Shown here piece by piece: positions 1 through 17,063 of a stretch of 27,500 nt of DNA. Position 1 is the first letter of the stretch. Every line of letters starts with the position of its first letter. Both the position numbers and the translations under genes were made by a program. Under the pieces are notes generated by a model, which saw only the letters and a list, made by a program, of their open reading frames with translations, was not told the DNA's origin and made no database searches. Source of the stretch: Eimeria necatrix (Eukaryota; Apicomplexa; Conoidasida; Eucoccidiorida; Eimeriidae); NCBI RefSeq assembly GCF_000499385.1, contig NW_013653903.1:1-27500 (forward strand), read 5' to 3'.

Positions 1-142
1 CTGCTGCTGCTGCGTCCGGAGCAGCAGCAGCAGCAGCAGGGGATGCTGCAGCAGACTGGGTACACCCCATCTTCAAACACACACGAAGGGAACACAAATA
101 GGCCGGAAGGGCTAAACAAATATTTCGAGCCCGCAGAGCCGC

Positions 143-192
<50 letters not shown>

Positions 193-1007
193 ATGGAACT
201 CGCTCTAGCAAGAGCTGATGAGTGCTGTTGAAAAAAACTTTGTCAAATTTAAGAAAAAGAAAAACGGAAAAAAGGAAAAGCCAAAAGGCCGCTGCGGAGT
301 TGCTGCTGGAACTAGAGGAAATGGCAGAGAGGGAACTTGCGCATTTATTAGCAGCAGTTCCCAGTTTAAAGACTAAATAAAATGAATTTAAATCCCTAAA
401 TTGTTGCAGTTCTTTATTTGCAATTTATAAAAGACTAAAAGCCCCGTCTGCAGCAGCAGCAACAGCAGCAACGGTCAGCACTGAGCCGCTGCGGTCCGCG
501 CCAGCGGTGCTGCGGTGTACGTACACCTGGGAGCACAGCGCCGCGACTTCGAGTTTCCACGAAGCATTTTGACTCCCATTTTAATTTTAAAAACTATTTA
601 GTGCAGAAGAATTCGAAAAAGAAGGCGAAATGCAGCAAAGGAGCGCTCGCGCGCCGCCGGCGCTGCTGCAGTGGGTCCGGTGGGCGCAGCAGCAGCAAAG
701 CAGCAGCGCAGCGATCAAGCAGCAACCAAACCCTTTTTCAGGGTTTTAACACTTTAAATGAAGTGTTTTAATTAAAGGAAACTATTTCACACAAATAAGC
801 AAAGAATTAACCCTTTTTTGGCGCATGTGCGGCCCGCGCAAGCCACGCCCGCCAGTGGTGCAGTGTCTGTACAGCTGTGCTGCAGCTTCGAGATTCCAGC
901 AGCAGCAAATTGCAAATGGAATTCATTTATTAATTGAATTAAATTTGAAGGACAAGGAAGCATATTTGGGGGGTTGTTTCTCGCCGAGCTGCAGCAACCC
1001 CCGCTCC
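1..1007. other. Upstream non-coding stretch, no gene recognised
   Basis: I see no convincing gene here. The stretch mixes short CAG/CTG runs (the longest, CTG, at about 143-191) with AT-rich DNA at about 225-450 and 560-800. The open frames in it are short and consist of Leu runs or patternless residues. It holds one perfect 14-base palindrome at 514-527, listed separately. It may contain the promoter region of the downstream catalase gene or the end of a neighbouring gene, but no promoter motif could be identified. Confidence 0.5.
514..527. repeat. Dispersed palindrome, copy 1 (GGTGTACGTACACC)
   Basis: This is a perfect 14-base inverted repeat. The same motif or close variants recur at 8570-8587, 11701-11722, 25181-25194 and 27397-27410, with half-copies at 3931, 10034 and 13111. 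Its function is unknown. Confidence 0.8.
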
Positions 1008-1392
1008 GCAACCCTAAACCCTAAACCCTAAACCCTAAACCCTGAAGCCACGCCGCTCGCAGCGCCGGGGTGTGTTCCTGCTGCCGGTGCAGCGCAGGTG
1101 TTTCCCATTTCGGTTTAATTCTTGATTGTCCAGAAGGAAAAGGAGTTTCTTTGAGTTTCCTGCAAACCCTAAACCCTAAACCCTAAACCCTAAACCCTAA
1201 ACCGTCGACAAGCCGGCAGACAAGCGCCGCTGCACTCAACTCAAGCTGGCCACGCATTCTGCAGGTTTGTTGCTGCCCACCCCTCCTCCTTTTCAGCTTT
1301 TTCCAGCTCTAAACCCTAAACCCTAAACCCTAAACCCTCAATTCTACGCTATACGCTCTAATTCCTAAACCCTAAACCCTAAACCCTCGCCA
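1008..1392. repeat. Interstitial telomere-like arrays (CCCTAAA)n upstream of catalase
   Basis: Four short arrays of the AAACCCT heptamer lie at about 1008-1042, 1165-1203, 1312-1338 and 1366-1388, separated by 25-125 bases of unique sequence. The heptamer is the telomere unit known for Eimeria and related coccidia and for plants. All four are in the C-rich orientation on the plus strand, while the arrays inside the first catalase introns are mostly G-rich. Confidence 0.9.
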
Positions 1393-1486
1393 GACGGGCC
1401 AGTGGCTAACTCCTCAGCATTTGCTTTTTCCGTCGTCGCTCTTACGAAGTAAAGCTGCAAAAGGCTCGCACTTCTCTTGTTGCTTC

Positions 1487-1541
<55 letters not shown>

Positions 1542-1543
1542 AG
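1487..1543 (+). repeat. CTG run ending in CTGCAG just before the catalase start codon
   Basis: About 18 CTG units end in CTGCAG four bases before the catalase ATG at 1548. CTG runs ending in CTGCAG are the 3' ends of several coding-region introns in this window (acceptors at 4824, 6235 and 14689). This run may therefore be the 3' end of an intron in the 5' untranslated region, giving a leader that rejoins the message at 1544. That is inference from pattern only; it could equally be transcribed leader sequence. Confidence 0.5.
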
Positions 1544-1547
1544 CACA

Positions 1548-2728
1548 ATGGAGGAAAAGGAGTGCCCTGTGCTGACCACCTCCACGGGGGCCCCCGTAGG
1601 AGACAATCAGAACTCCCTGACAGCGGGGCCCAATGGCCCAGTGGTGAGCTAGGGTTTAGGGTTTAGGGTTTAGGGTTTAGGGTTTAGGGTTTAAGGTTCG
1701 GGGTTTTGGCCCAGTGGGAACTGCGGTTTGTGCCTCTGAAGTGGGTTTAGGGTTTAGGGTTTAGGGTTTAGGGTTTTGGTTTTTCTTTTGTTCAGCTCCT
1801 TTCGGACTTCCACTTGCTGGACAAACTGGCCCACTTCAACAGAGAGAGAATCCCTGTAGGCTCTGCACTAGGGTTTAGGGTTTAGGGTTTAGGGTTTAGG
1901 GTTTGTAGGGTTTAGACCCCGCTCCTTTTGCCCACTAGTGCCCCTTCTAAACCCCCCCACAAAACCCTAGGGGGCCCCTCTGGGGATAATAGGGCCAAAG
2001 AGGGTACCTAGAGGCCCTCTGGGGGCCCCCTGGGGGCCCCCAGGGGGCCCCCTGGGGGCCCCCAGGGGGCCCCCAGGAGGCACCTGGGGGCCCCCTTGGG
2101 TCATCTGTGGGGCCCCACAGGGGCCCCCGTGGGGTGTCTGTGGGGCCCCACAGGGGCCCCCTGTGGGGTTTCTGTGGGGCCCCACAGGGGCCCCCCGGAG
2201 GGGCCCCTGTGGGGCCCCACAGAGGCCCCTGTGGGGCCCTCATGGGGCCTCTTGGGGGGCCCCTTTGGGCTTTCCCTGGGGGCCCCTTGGGGGGCCCCTT
2301 AGGGGGCCCCTTGGGGGGCCCCTTGGGGGCCCCTGTGGGTTTATTTGTGGGGTTTGGGAAGGAGGCTTTGTGTTGCTGCTGCTTTGCTGCGCGGCTAAAC
2401 CCTAGGCCCTACACTGCTGCAGCCGTAAACCCTAAACCCTAAACCCTAAACCCTAAACCCTAAACCCTAAACCCTAGGAGGGTTTAGCAGGACTTTGTGA
2501 GGTTTGTTTATGGGGTTTCAGGAAAGAGTGGTTCACGCCAAGGGTGCTGGGGCGCACGGCGTTTTCAAAGTGACCCACGACATCACAAAGTGCGCCACCA
2601 GGAAACCCTAATTTAGGGTTTGGGGTTTGCGGCCGCCTCGCCGGCCGCGCTGCTCCCTGCTGCTGCTAAAGCTGCTAAATGCGTTGCTGCTGCTGCTCCT
2701 GCTCCTGCTGCTGCTGCACTACTCCCCT

Positions 2729-2767
<39 letters not shown>

Positions 2768-2868
2768 GCCCCCCGCGTCCTCTCCCCTCGCTGCTGCTGC
2801 TGCTGCTGCTGCTGCGTGGACGCGGCGTGTCGCTTTCGCGTTTGCGCGCGCCGGCTCGCCGCTGCTGC

Positions 2869-2907
<39 letters not shown>

Positions 2908-4751
2908 GGGGGTGTTTGCTGCAGGTACTGCAAAGCAGCAGTGTTTGAGGGTTTGGGAAAAGAGACAGAAGTGTTTGTGAGGTTTTCAACAGTGGGGGGG
3001 GAGAAGGGAAGCGCAGACACTCTGCGAGACCCCCGAGGGTTTGCAGTGAAGTTTTATTCTGCTGCGGGGGTTTGGGACTTAGTGGGAAATAACACTCCGG
3101 TGTTTTTCATTCGAGATCCCTTAAAGTTCCCGGACTTCATTCATTCTCAAAAAAGAAACCCTCAAACGAATCTTCCAGACCCTAACATGTTTTGGGACTT
3201 TCTTTCTCTTTCTCCCGAAACCCTCCACCAAACCACCATTCTTTTTTCCGACAGAGGAACTCCCGACGGCTACAGACACATGAATGGCTACTCCTCCCAC
3301 GCCTTCAAGCTCGTCAACAGGTTAGGGTTTAGGGTTTAGGGTTTAGGGTTTGCGCGCACGGGCTGCGGCTTGCGCTTGGCCGCCAGCCGCGCGAAACGCG
3401 GGCTCAAACGCTCCCAAACTCGTCAACTGGCAGGGGTTTAGGGTTTAGGGTTTAGGGTTTAGGGTTTAGGGTTTAGGGTTTGGGGGGAGGGGGAGGAAAC
3501 GCGGGCCCAAGCGCCTTCAAACTCGTGAAGTGACAAGGGTTTAGGGTTTAGGGTTTAGGGTTTAGGGTTTGGGGTCTCTTACGCCGCTGAGCAGAAGCAA
3601 GCGAATTCCGTTTTTTGCCTCTTTGACTTCCTCCCTCTCCTCCAGTCTTTTAGAGTTTTGTTTTTGAATTGTTCAATTAAAATTAAATTAATTTTAAATT
3701 AATTAAATTAATTTTAAATTAATTAAATTAATTTAAAATTATTTTAATTTTTTTTCAGTGAAGGAGATGTGCACTACGCCAAGTTCCACTTCAAGACAAA
3801 CCAGAAGATAAAAAACCTTTCGCGACAAAGGGCGCAGCAGCTCGCCGGAGAAGATCCAGATTATGCAACAAGAGATCTTTTTAATGCAATTGAAAAAGGA
3901 AACTTTCCTTCCTGGACTCTCTACATTCAGGTGTACATCCACTTCCCGCTCCTCTCGCAGCTTCTCGGCTGTATCCGCAGCTTCTCGGGTGTATCCGCAG
4001 CTTTACGGGGTGTACAGGCAGCTTTTTGGGGTGTATAGGCAGCTTTTTGGGGTGTATAGGCAGGTTTGTGGGGTGTATAGGCAGCTTTTGGGGTGTACAG
4101 GCAGCTCTTTGGGGTGCATTGAGAGCTTGCGGGGTGTATGGGCAGCTATTTGGGGTGTATGGGCAGCTATTTGGGGTGTATAGGCAGCTATTTGGGGTGT
4201 ATAGGCAGCTTTCTGGGGTGTCTAGGCAGCTATTTGGGGTGTATAGGCAGCTAAACATGGTGTACAGGCAGTTATTTGGGGTGTACAGGCAGCTTCTTGG
4301 GGTGTATAGGCAGCTATTTGGGGTGTATAGGCAGCTATTTGGGGTGTACAGACAGCTGTTTGGGCGTTGTTAATCTGCCGCGCTTTGGAGTTTGGGTTTT
4401 GGATCGCAGCTGAAGCTGCTGCTGCAGCAGCAGCAGCAGCAGCAGTTTGTGGAGCTGTTTTGGTGTTTAATTGACTTTCCACTTGCTGCAGGTGATGCCA
4501 GTTGCTGCTGCTGCCAAGTACAAGTTCAACGTCTTGGACGTGACGAAAGTGCTGCCGCAAAAGGACTTCCCGCTGCTGCCGGTGGGGCAGCTGACTCTGA
4601 CGCAAAACCCAAAAAACTTCTTCCAAGAAGTTGAACAAATTGCTTTTTCTCCCGGAAATTTAATTCCAGGAATAGAGCCTTCCGAGGACAAGATGCTCCA
4701 GGGCAGGCTCTTCGCTTACCCGGACACGCAGCGCCACAGGCTCGGCCGTGA

Positions 4752-4785
<34 letters not shown>

Positions 4786-4789
4786 AGCG

Positions 4790-4822
<33 letters not shown>

Positions 4823-5728
4823 AGCAAACTTCGACCAGATCCCCGTGAACAGACCCCGGGGCTGCCCCCTCAGGGCCCTCCACATCCGAGATGGGCCCAT
4901 GTGTGTTAATGGCAATTATGGGGCCCTCCCGAATTATGAGCCCAACAGCTTTCCGGGGGCCCCCAAGGAGGCCCCCCAGTTCAAACCCTCGCAAACCCCT
5001 CTTTTAGGGTTTACGGGACACTTCCCCAACTCCCACCCCAACGACGTAAACCCCACACCCCGCGCCGGCCTAGGGTTTGGCTTTGCTAGGGTTTGGGCTT
5101 GCTAGGGTTTGGGTTTGCTAGGGTTTGGCTTTGCTAGGGTTTGGCTTTGCTAGGGTTTGGCTTTGCTAGGGTTTGGCTTTGCTAGGGTTTGGGTTCGCTA
5201 GGGTTTGGCTTCGCTAGGGTTTGGGTTTGCTAGGGTTTGCTAGGGTTTGCTAGGGTTTGGTGGGGGCTGGGTTTGTTAGGGTTTGCGGGGGATTGGGCTT
5301 GTTAGGGTTTGCGGGGGTTTGGGCTTGTTAGGGTTTGCCGGGGGTTGCTGTGGTTTGCTAGGGTTTGCTAGGGTTTGCTAGGGTTTAGGGTTTAGGGTTT
5401 AGGGTTTAGAAGGGTTTTACGTCTCAGTGTGGTTTGAGTATCATTTTTGTCCTTTCAAGGGTTTACCGCCTTAAACCCTAAACCACTCAATTGTCCTTTT
5501 ATCTTTCTATTTCCTTTTTAATTTAATTAATTTAATTAAATTAATTAATTTAATTAATTTAATTTAATTAATTTAATTTAATTTAATTTAATTTAATTTA
5601 ATTTAATTTCTTCAGGACTTCGAGCAAGCTGGAATTCTCTACCGAGATGTAATGACACCCGAAGACCGCGAGGCTCTAGTTGGCAACATTGTGGACCATT
5701 TGAAAAACGCCGACAGACATGTAATCAT

Positions 5729-5771
<43 letters not shown>

Positions 5772-5777
5772 TTTGTT

Positions 5778-5812
<35 letters not shown>

Positions 5813-5947
5813 TTTGTTTGTTTGTTTGTTTGTTTGGATTTGTTTTGCTGCTGCTCGCGTGCTGAGTTCCTCGGCGAGAAGTTCGCTGGTTGTGGAGTTT
5901 TCCAGTTTGCCAATTCATCATTTATTAATTTAATTATTTAATTATTT

Positions 5948-5988
<41 letters not shown>

Positions 5989-6145
5989 TTATTTAATTGT
6001 TTAATTATTTATTTATTTAGTTATTTAATTATTTATTTTTTATTTATTTAATTATTTAATTGTTTAGTTTTGTTATTTGTTTAAATTCAAGTTGTTTGCG
6101 AAAAGGTGAATGTGCTGATATCGGATCCTCATGCCAAGTGCTCAA

Positions 6146-6233
<88 letters not shown>

Positions 6234-6346
6234 AGCTGCAAGAGCGCCAAGTGAAGCTGTTTTACCGAGCTGATAAGGACTATGGCTTGCGAGTGGCCAG
6301 GGGTTTGGGCCTTCCAGACTCGGCCTGCAGTTCTTCCAGAATGTAA
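1548..6346 (+). CDS. CAT: Catalase, nine exons, about 494 residues
   Basis: Monofunctional haem catalase, which splits hydrogen peroxide to water and oxygen. Exons: 1548-1643, 1796-1855, 2522-2589, 2925-3320, 3759-3930, 4492-4747, 4825-5045, 5616-5720, 6236-6346. All junctions are GT-AG, keep frame and rebuild conserved catalase text. Exon 1 opens with the family's start region ([18 protein letters not shown]). Visible active-site features: distal His57 in VVHAKGAGA, distal Asn130 in DLVGNNTP, and proximal haem Tyr340 in RLFAYPDT; all three keep a constant offset of 18 from human catalase (75, 148, 358), so there are no internal gaps. The length of 494 is normal for a small-subunit catalase. 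The last residues are Ser-Arg-Met followed by TAA, a PTS1-like tripeptide that suggests peroxisomal import. The ATG at 1548 is chosen because the protein starts where family members do and no upstream in-frame homology is seen. Identification is certain; exon edges are well supported but untested. Confidence 0.96.
1644..1795 (+). repeat. Catalase intron 1: (TTTAGGG)n telomere-like arrays
   Basis: The 152-base intron is mostly two G-rich telomere-like arrays (about 1652-1693 and 1744-1778) between the donor GTGAGC and an acceptor TTTTCTTTTGTTCAG. Confidence 0.9.
1856..2521 (+). repeat. Catalase intron 2: telomere-like arrays flanking a GGGGCCCC block
   Basis: The intron begins GTAGGC and ends TTTCAG. 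It holds (TTTAGGG)n at about 1869-1905, a dense GGGGCCCC-type block at about 1969-2335, and a C-rich (AAACCCT)n array at about 2424-2476, so the two telomere-like arrays face each other across the GC block. Both strands of the GC block give long Gly-Pro open frames that I regard as artefacts of the repeat. Confidence 0.88.
2590..2924 (+). repeat. Catalase intron 3: opposed CTG and CAG runs
   Basis: The intron starts with the unusual donor GTGCGC and ends GTTTGCTGCAG. CTG runs (about 2690-2816) are followed by a CAG run (about 2870-2906), which together could fold into a long hairpin. The donor is supported because joining AA to G restores the Lys codon in the conserved segment DITKYCKAAVF. 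Confidence 0.88.
3321..3758 (+). repeat. Catalase intron 4: telomere-like arrays then AATT-rich tract
   Basis: The donor GTTAGG runs straight into (TTTAGGG)n, so the first bases of the intron are themselves part of the repeat. Further arrays lie at about 3435-3481 and 3537-3571. An AATTAAATTAA tract at about 3673-3740 precedes the T-rich acceptor. Confidence 0.88.
3931..4491 (+). repeat. Catalase intron 5: 21-base minisatellite
   Basis: About 18 imperfect copies of a roughly 21-base unit, core GTGTATAGGCAGC followed by a T-rich spacer and GGG, fill about 3955-4365. The intron itself begins GTGTACATCCAC, which looks like the first, most diverged copy. A CAG run at about 4420-4445 lies between the array and the acceptor TTGCTGCAG. 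Junctions are fixed by the conserved sequence FPSWTLYIQ joined to VMPV. Confidence 0.9.
4748..4824 (+). repeat. Catalase intron 6: a 77-base intron made of CTG repeats
   Basis: Between donor GTGAGC and acceptor CTGCAG there is almost nothing but CTG, broken once by GAGCGTG. Removing it joins C to CA and restores the Pro of the conserved HRLGPNF motif, so the splice sites are well supported. Confidence 0.9.
5046..5615 (+). repeat. Catalase intron 7: 16-base telomere-derived higher-order repeat, then AT tract
   Basis: From 5071 the unit TAGGGTTTGGCTTTGC and variants (GGGCTTGC, GGGTTTGC) repeats about ten times. It decays into looser AGGGTTTGC copies and then a plain (TTTAGGG)n array at about 5382-5408. 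A TTTAATTTAA tract at about 5516-5609 leads to the acceptor TTCTTCAG. The 16-mer reads as a telomere heptamer fused to a nine-base partner. Confidence 0.88.
5721..6235 (+). repeat. Catalase intron 8: (ATTT)n arrays then CTG run
   Basis: Two ATTT tetranucleotide arrays (about 5728-5836 and 5920-6064) are followed by about 29 CTG units (about 6146-6234), ending in acceptor CTGCAG. The short open frame on either strand through the CTG run (poly-Leu, poly-Cys or poly-Gln) is not considered coding. Confidence 0.88.
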
Positions 6347-7446
6347 TTCAATTTATTTAAATTCAAAACTTTACCAACTTAAACTGCATTAGGGCCCCAA
6401 CTGGGGCCCCCAGAGGTACCCGGGGGCCCCCAAAGGCCCATCGGGGGGCCCCAGAGGTACCCGGGGGGCCCCCAGAGGTACCTGGGGGCCCCCCAGGGGC
6501 CCTGGAGCTCTCGGGGGGCCCCCAGAGGTACCCGGGGGGCCCCCAGGGGTACTCGGGGGGCCCCCCTTAAGGCTTTCAGTTTTTGGGTTTTGGGATTCAG
6601 AAAAGGCTGCAGGAGCTTTCGAAAAAGGCCCCCAGGGGCGTCTTTGGGGGCCCCCCTGAGGGGCCCCCAGGGGCCCCTTAGGGGGGCCCCCCGGGGGCCC
6701 CTGGGGGCCCTTGGGAGTTTATTGTTGGCTGTCCGTTTTTCGTTTTGTTTGCTCTTTGTGTCTCCATTGTCACTTCTTTGTTCATGCTTAATGTCAATAA
6801 CAACACAGCGTACCCAGGGGGCCCCATGGCGTGGGGCCCCTGGGGGCCCCTTGGGGCCCCCTGGGGGCCCCATGGGGCCCCTGGGGGCCCCATGGGGGCT
6901 CTTGGGACCCTCTGGGGCCCCTGGGGACCCCAGGGAGCCCCCGGGGGCCGCCTCAGGGCCCCAGGGGCCCCCAGGGGGCCCCTGGGGACTCCTTGGGGCC
7001 CCTGGGGCCCCCCTTGAGGCCCATTGGGGGCCCCCGGGGGGCTCCCAATGGGCTATAAGGGGCCCTCTAGTGGCTTTAAGGGCCCTAAGGGCCTCAAGGG
7101 GCCCCAAATGCCACTACTACGCATATTCTCAAACCCCTTTTACTTGAGGGGCCCCTAGGGGCCCCCAAAGGGCCTTGAGGGGCCCTCAGGGGCCTTCGGG
7201 GGCCCCCTGGGTCCTTGGGGGCCCCTGGGGTCACTTGGTGGCCCTGGGGCCCCAAGGGGCCCCAAAGATTGTTCGCAATTTGGAGCTTTAAGTAAATAGG
7301 GGTTAGGATTCGGGTCAGGGGGTTAATTTTGAGGGTTTAGGGTTTAGGGTTTGGGGTTTAGAGTCAAGGGTTTAGCTGTTCCTGGCCCTGTTAATAATTA
7401 CTGTTTTAATTTACTTGCTTTTGGGGTTGCGGTCGCTTGTTTTCTC
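6347..7446. repeat. Intergenic spacer with GGGGCCCC-type repeats
   Basis: This spacer between catalase and the next plus-strand gene is dominated by irregular GGGGCCCC/GGGGGCCCC units at about 6391-6570, 6625-6715, 6815-7110 and 7148-7266. At about 6719-6812 an unrelated AT-richer insert interrupts the block. Each unit is self-complementary and G-rich. Long Gly-Pro-Pro (collagen-like) open frames occur on both strands and lack ATG starts; I do not call them genes. A short telomere-like array lies at about 7333-7360. Confidence 0.85.
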
Positions 7447-15086
<7,640 letters not shown>

Positions 15087-15102
<16 letters not shown>

Positions 15103-15127
15103 GCAGTACCTGTACTCTCCACACTAC

Positions 15128-15158
<31 letters not shown>

Positions 15159-15161
15159 GGT

Positions 15162-15197
<36 letters not shown>

Positions 15198-15575
15198 AGC
15201 GTCAATTGTCTGGCGGTCGCCTTCCTTCTGTGGAGCTTTCAAAAGGGGAAGTAAAAAATGTTTCTTTAAACTATTGAGAAGATCAGAGCCAGAGCTTTTC
15301 TGCTGCTGCTGCTGCTGCTGCGGCTGCTGCTGCGGCTGCTGCTGCTGCGGCGGCTGCTGCTGCTGCTGCTGTGGCTCCTGCTGCAGCAGCAGCTGTTGCT
15401 GCTGCAGCTGGTCTTCCTGCTGCAGCTGCTGCTGGCTGTACTGCTGCTGCTGCAGCTGGTCTTCCTGCTGCAGCTGCTGCAGTGTCTGCTGCTGCTGCTG
15501 CTGCTTTTGCCCCTGCTGCTTCTCCTGGTGGACAGAGCAGCGCTTTACATCCTTCTGCGGCTGCTCCGGCAGCAG

Positions 15576-15616
<41 letters not shown>

Positions 15617-15818
15617 AGCGGTGGAACTGCTGCTGCAGCGTCTCGGGAAAGAGCATCAGCAGCTTTGCAGAATCTGCAAAGCCCTTTTGAGAGTTAATAG
15701 GCACTGCAGCAACAGCAGCAGCAGCAGCAGCAGCAAAAAGGAAAGCAGCAGCAGCCACAAGAAGAAGGCTGAAGAGCGACAGGCGGTCCTCCTCTCTCCG
15801 GGCGAGGCGAGGGAAGAG

Positions 15819-15850
<32 letters not shown>

Positions 15851-15979
15851 CCTGCTGCTGCTGCAGCTTCTCAGCAGCAGCAAACTCTAGCTGCTGTATA
15901 TCTATCAAGTCTATGCTGCCTGTCTCTTCAGACAAGGGACGAAAGAAATCCCTTGGAGACACCTGGTGGCCCTCCGGCA

Positions 15980-15980
<1 letters not shown>
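15087..15980 (-). CDS. Gln-rich protein with one predicted membrane segment (about 297 residues from first ATG)
   Basis: I do not recognise a family. The frame runs from an ATG at 15980 (MPEGHQVSPRDFFRPLSEET) to a stop at 15087. Visible parts: an acidic, non-repetitive N-terminus (GSIDLIDIQQLEFAAAEKL), a Ser run, a basic patch RLFPRLARREEDR, then a hydrophobic stretch at residues about 69-92 (LSLFSLLLVAAAAFLF and Ala-rich continuation) suggesting a single membrane helix. After it come PINSQKGFADSAKLLMLFPE and a long Gln-rich tail with repeated QLQQEDQLQQQQ. The same frame stays open upstream to about 16.17 kb, where a possible acceptor CTCCAG abuts telomere-like repeats, so the true start may lie in an earlier exon. 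It converges with the plus-strand armadillo gene; their ends meet or overlap near 15.1 kb. Confidence 0.5.
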
Positions 15981-16029
<49 letters not shown>

Positions 16030-16188
16030 AGGGGCTGCTGCAGCTGACGGTGGCTGCGGATTGGTGCGCTACGTGCTGCAGCAGCTGCCGCTGCTGCTGT
16101 CGCAGCAGGCAGCAGCAGCTGCTGCAGCTGTTGCTGCTGCTCTAGCAGCCACCCTCGCAAGAAGGCGGGTCCGCCGCTGGAGGCCGAG

Positions 16189-16218
16189 GGTTTAGGGTTT
16201 AGGGTTTAGGGTTTAGGG
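16189..16218 (+). repeat. Short (TTTAGGG)n telomere-like array
   Basis: Four G-rich heptamers stand immediately upstream (on the minus strand) of the membrane-segment gene. By analogy with other introns here they may lie in an intron or leader of that gene. Confidence 0.85.
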
Positions 16219-16898
16219 CTGCCAGCGGTCGACTGCGCGCCCACGGTTCCCTCGAGCAGAAACTCCTCAAAGTCTCTTGCCTTTAAATTGATTTATTTTG
16301 GAGTCAACAAAAGGGTAAAACCACAAAAAGATGAAGAGGAGCAGCAGCGTGTCTTGCTGCTGCTGCTGCTGCCTGGGTGGAGCAGCTCGAAGCAGCAGAT
16401 CCAGCCTCTCGCGTGCAAGTTAAAATAAACTAAGTTTTGAAATTCAACTAAAATTATAATTCAATATTCAAATTCATGTTCAAAATTGAATTTAAATGCA
16501 AGTCTAGCGCGTAATTAGGAGGTCCTTGCTGCTGACCAGCAGCAGCAAATGCCTGCCTCTCTGAGTCTCAGCAGCTGCAATCGATTCTGTGCAGGAAATG
16601 CCTCACAATATCTGCATGCATGCAAAGATGAGCTGCTACAAACATTAAAATTAAATGAAAATGAAATTATAATTCCTTTTTGCAATTATTCAAAATATTT
16701 ATTTCCATCTTTCTTCCCAAATCTCCAACTTCTGCTGTTGCTGCTGCAGCGCTGGGCTTTCATTGAAGTGAACTTTCTTTTCAATGGACGAATTAAATAA
16801 TTATAATTTCATCTTTTTGCTGCTGCAGTCATAACCCTCTAATTAATATATTTGCATTCAAAGTTTGCTGCTGCACTTTTCTCATAGAGACGCCTCAG

Positions 16899-16947
<49 letters not shown>

Positions 16948-17063
16948 TGCGCTCCTGCTGCTACTGCTGCTGCAGTGTGGGGCCCCACAACTCGCCAGCC
17001 GTAAGACACAAACAAAACTAAGAAGGCAGGTTGCCCCTACAAAATGAAGCAAAAAGAAATATG
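16219..17063. other. AT-rich spacer, no gene established
   Basis: The stretch is AT-rich at about 16260-16860 with CTG runs at about 16357-16372 and 16899-16940. An 83-codon plus-strand frame begins with a real ATG at 16549 (MPASLSLSSCNRFCAGNAS) and ends at 16800. It lacks repeat-type exons and any recognisable domain, so I leave it uncalled. Leader exons of the minus-strand gene to the left could be here. Confidence 0.4.

Noticed and set aside
43..231. 62-codon plus-strand frame with a Leu run near the left edge
   Set aside because: Most of it is a CTG run and the rest has no coding character or neighbours.
1008..1392. Telomere-like arrays as a true chromosome end
   Set aside because: Arrays are short, occur throughout the window in both orientations and lie inside introns of a conserved gene, so they are interstitial.
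1947..2442. Gly-Pro frames on both strands within catalase intron 2
   Set aside because: They fall inside a homology-defined intron and consist of the GC repeat.
3863..4373. Frames with repeated GVYRQLF or SCLYTPN units in catalase intron 5
   Set aside because: They look like a tandem-repeat protein, but the region is a minisatellite between two homology-fixed splice sites.
6056..6254. Minus-strand poly-Gln peptide and plus-strand poly-Cys or poly-Leu peptides
   Set aside because: They lie within catalase intron 8 and are pure repeat translation.
6379..7107. 242-codon minus-strand collagen-like Gly-Pro frame, with a matching plus-strand frame
   Set aside because: It begins with TTG rather than ATG, and Gly-Pro-rich frames arise on both strands of any GGGGCCCC repeat. 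The only non-repetitive part is a short AT-richer insert with no recognisable domain.
16300..16430. Minus-strand frame reading RERLDLLLRAAPPRQQQQQQ and then hydrophobic residues
   Set aside because: It is short, has no ATG or clear splice sites and runs into AT-rich DNA. It could be a leader exon of the minus-strand gene at 15.1-16 kb but cannot be supported.
16549..16800. 83-codon plus-strand frame with a true ATG in AT-rich DNA
   Set aside because: There is no domain, no supporting splice context and an AT-rich composition unlike the exons here. It is kept only as a remark in the spacer entry.
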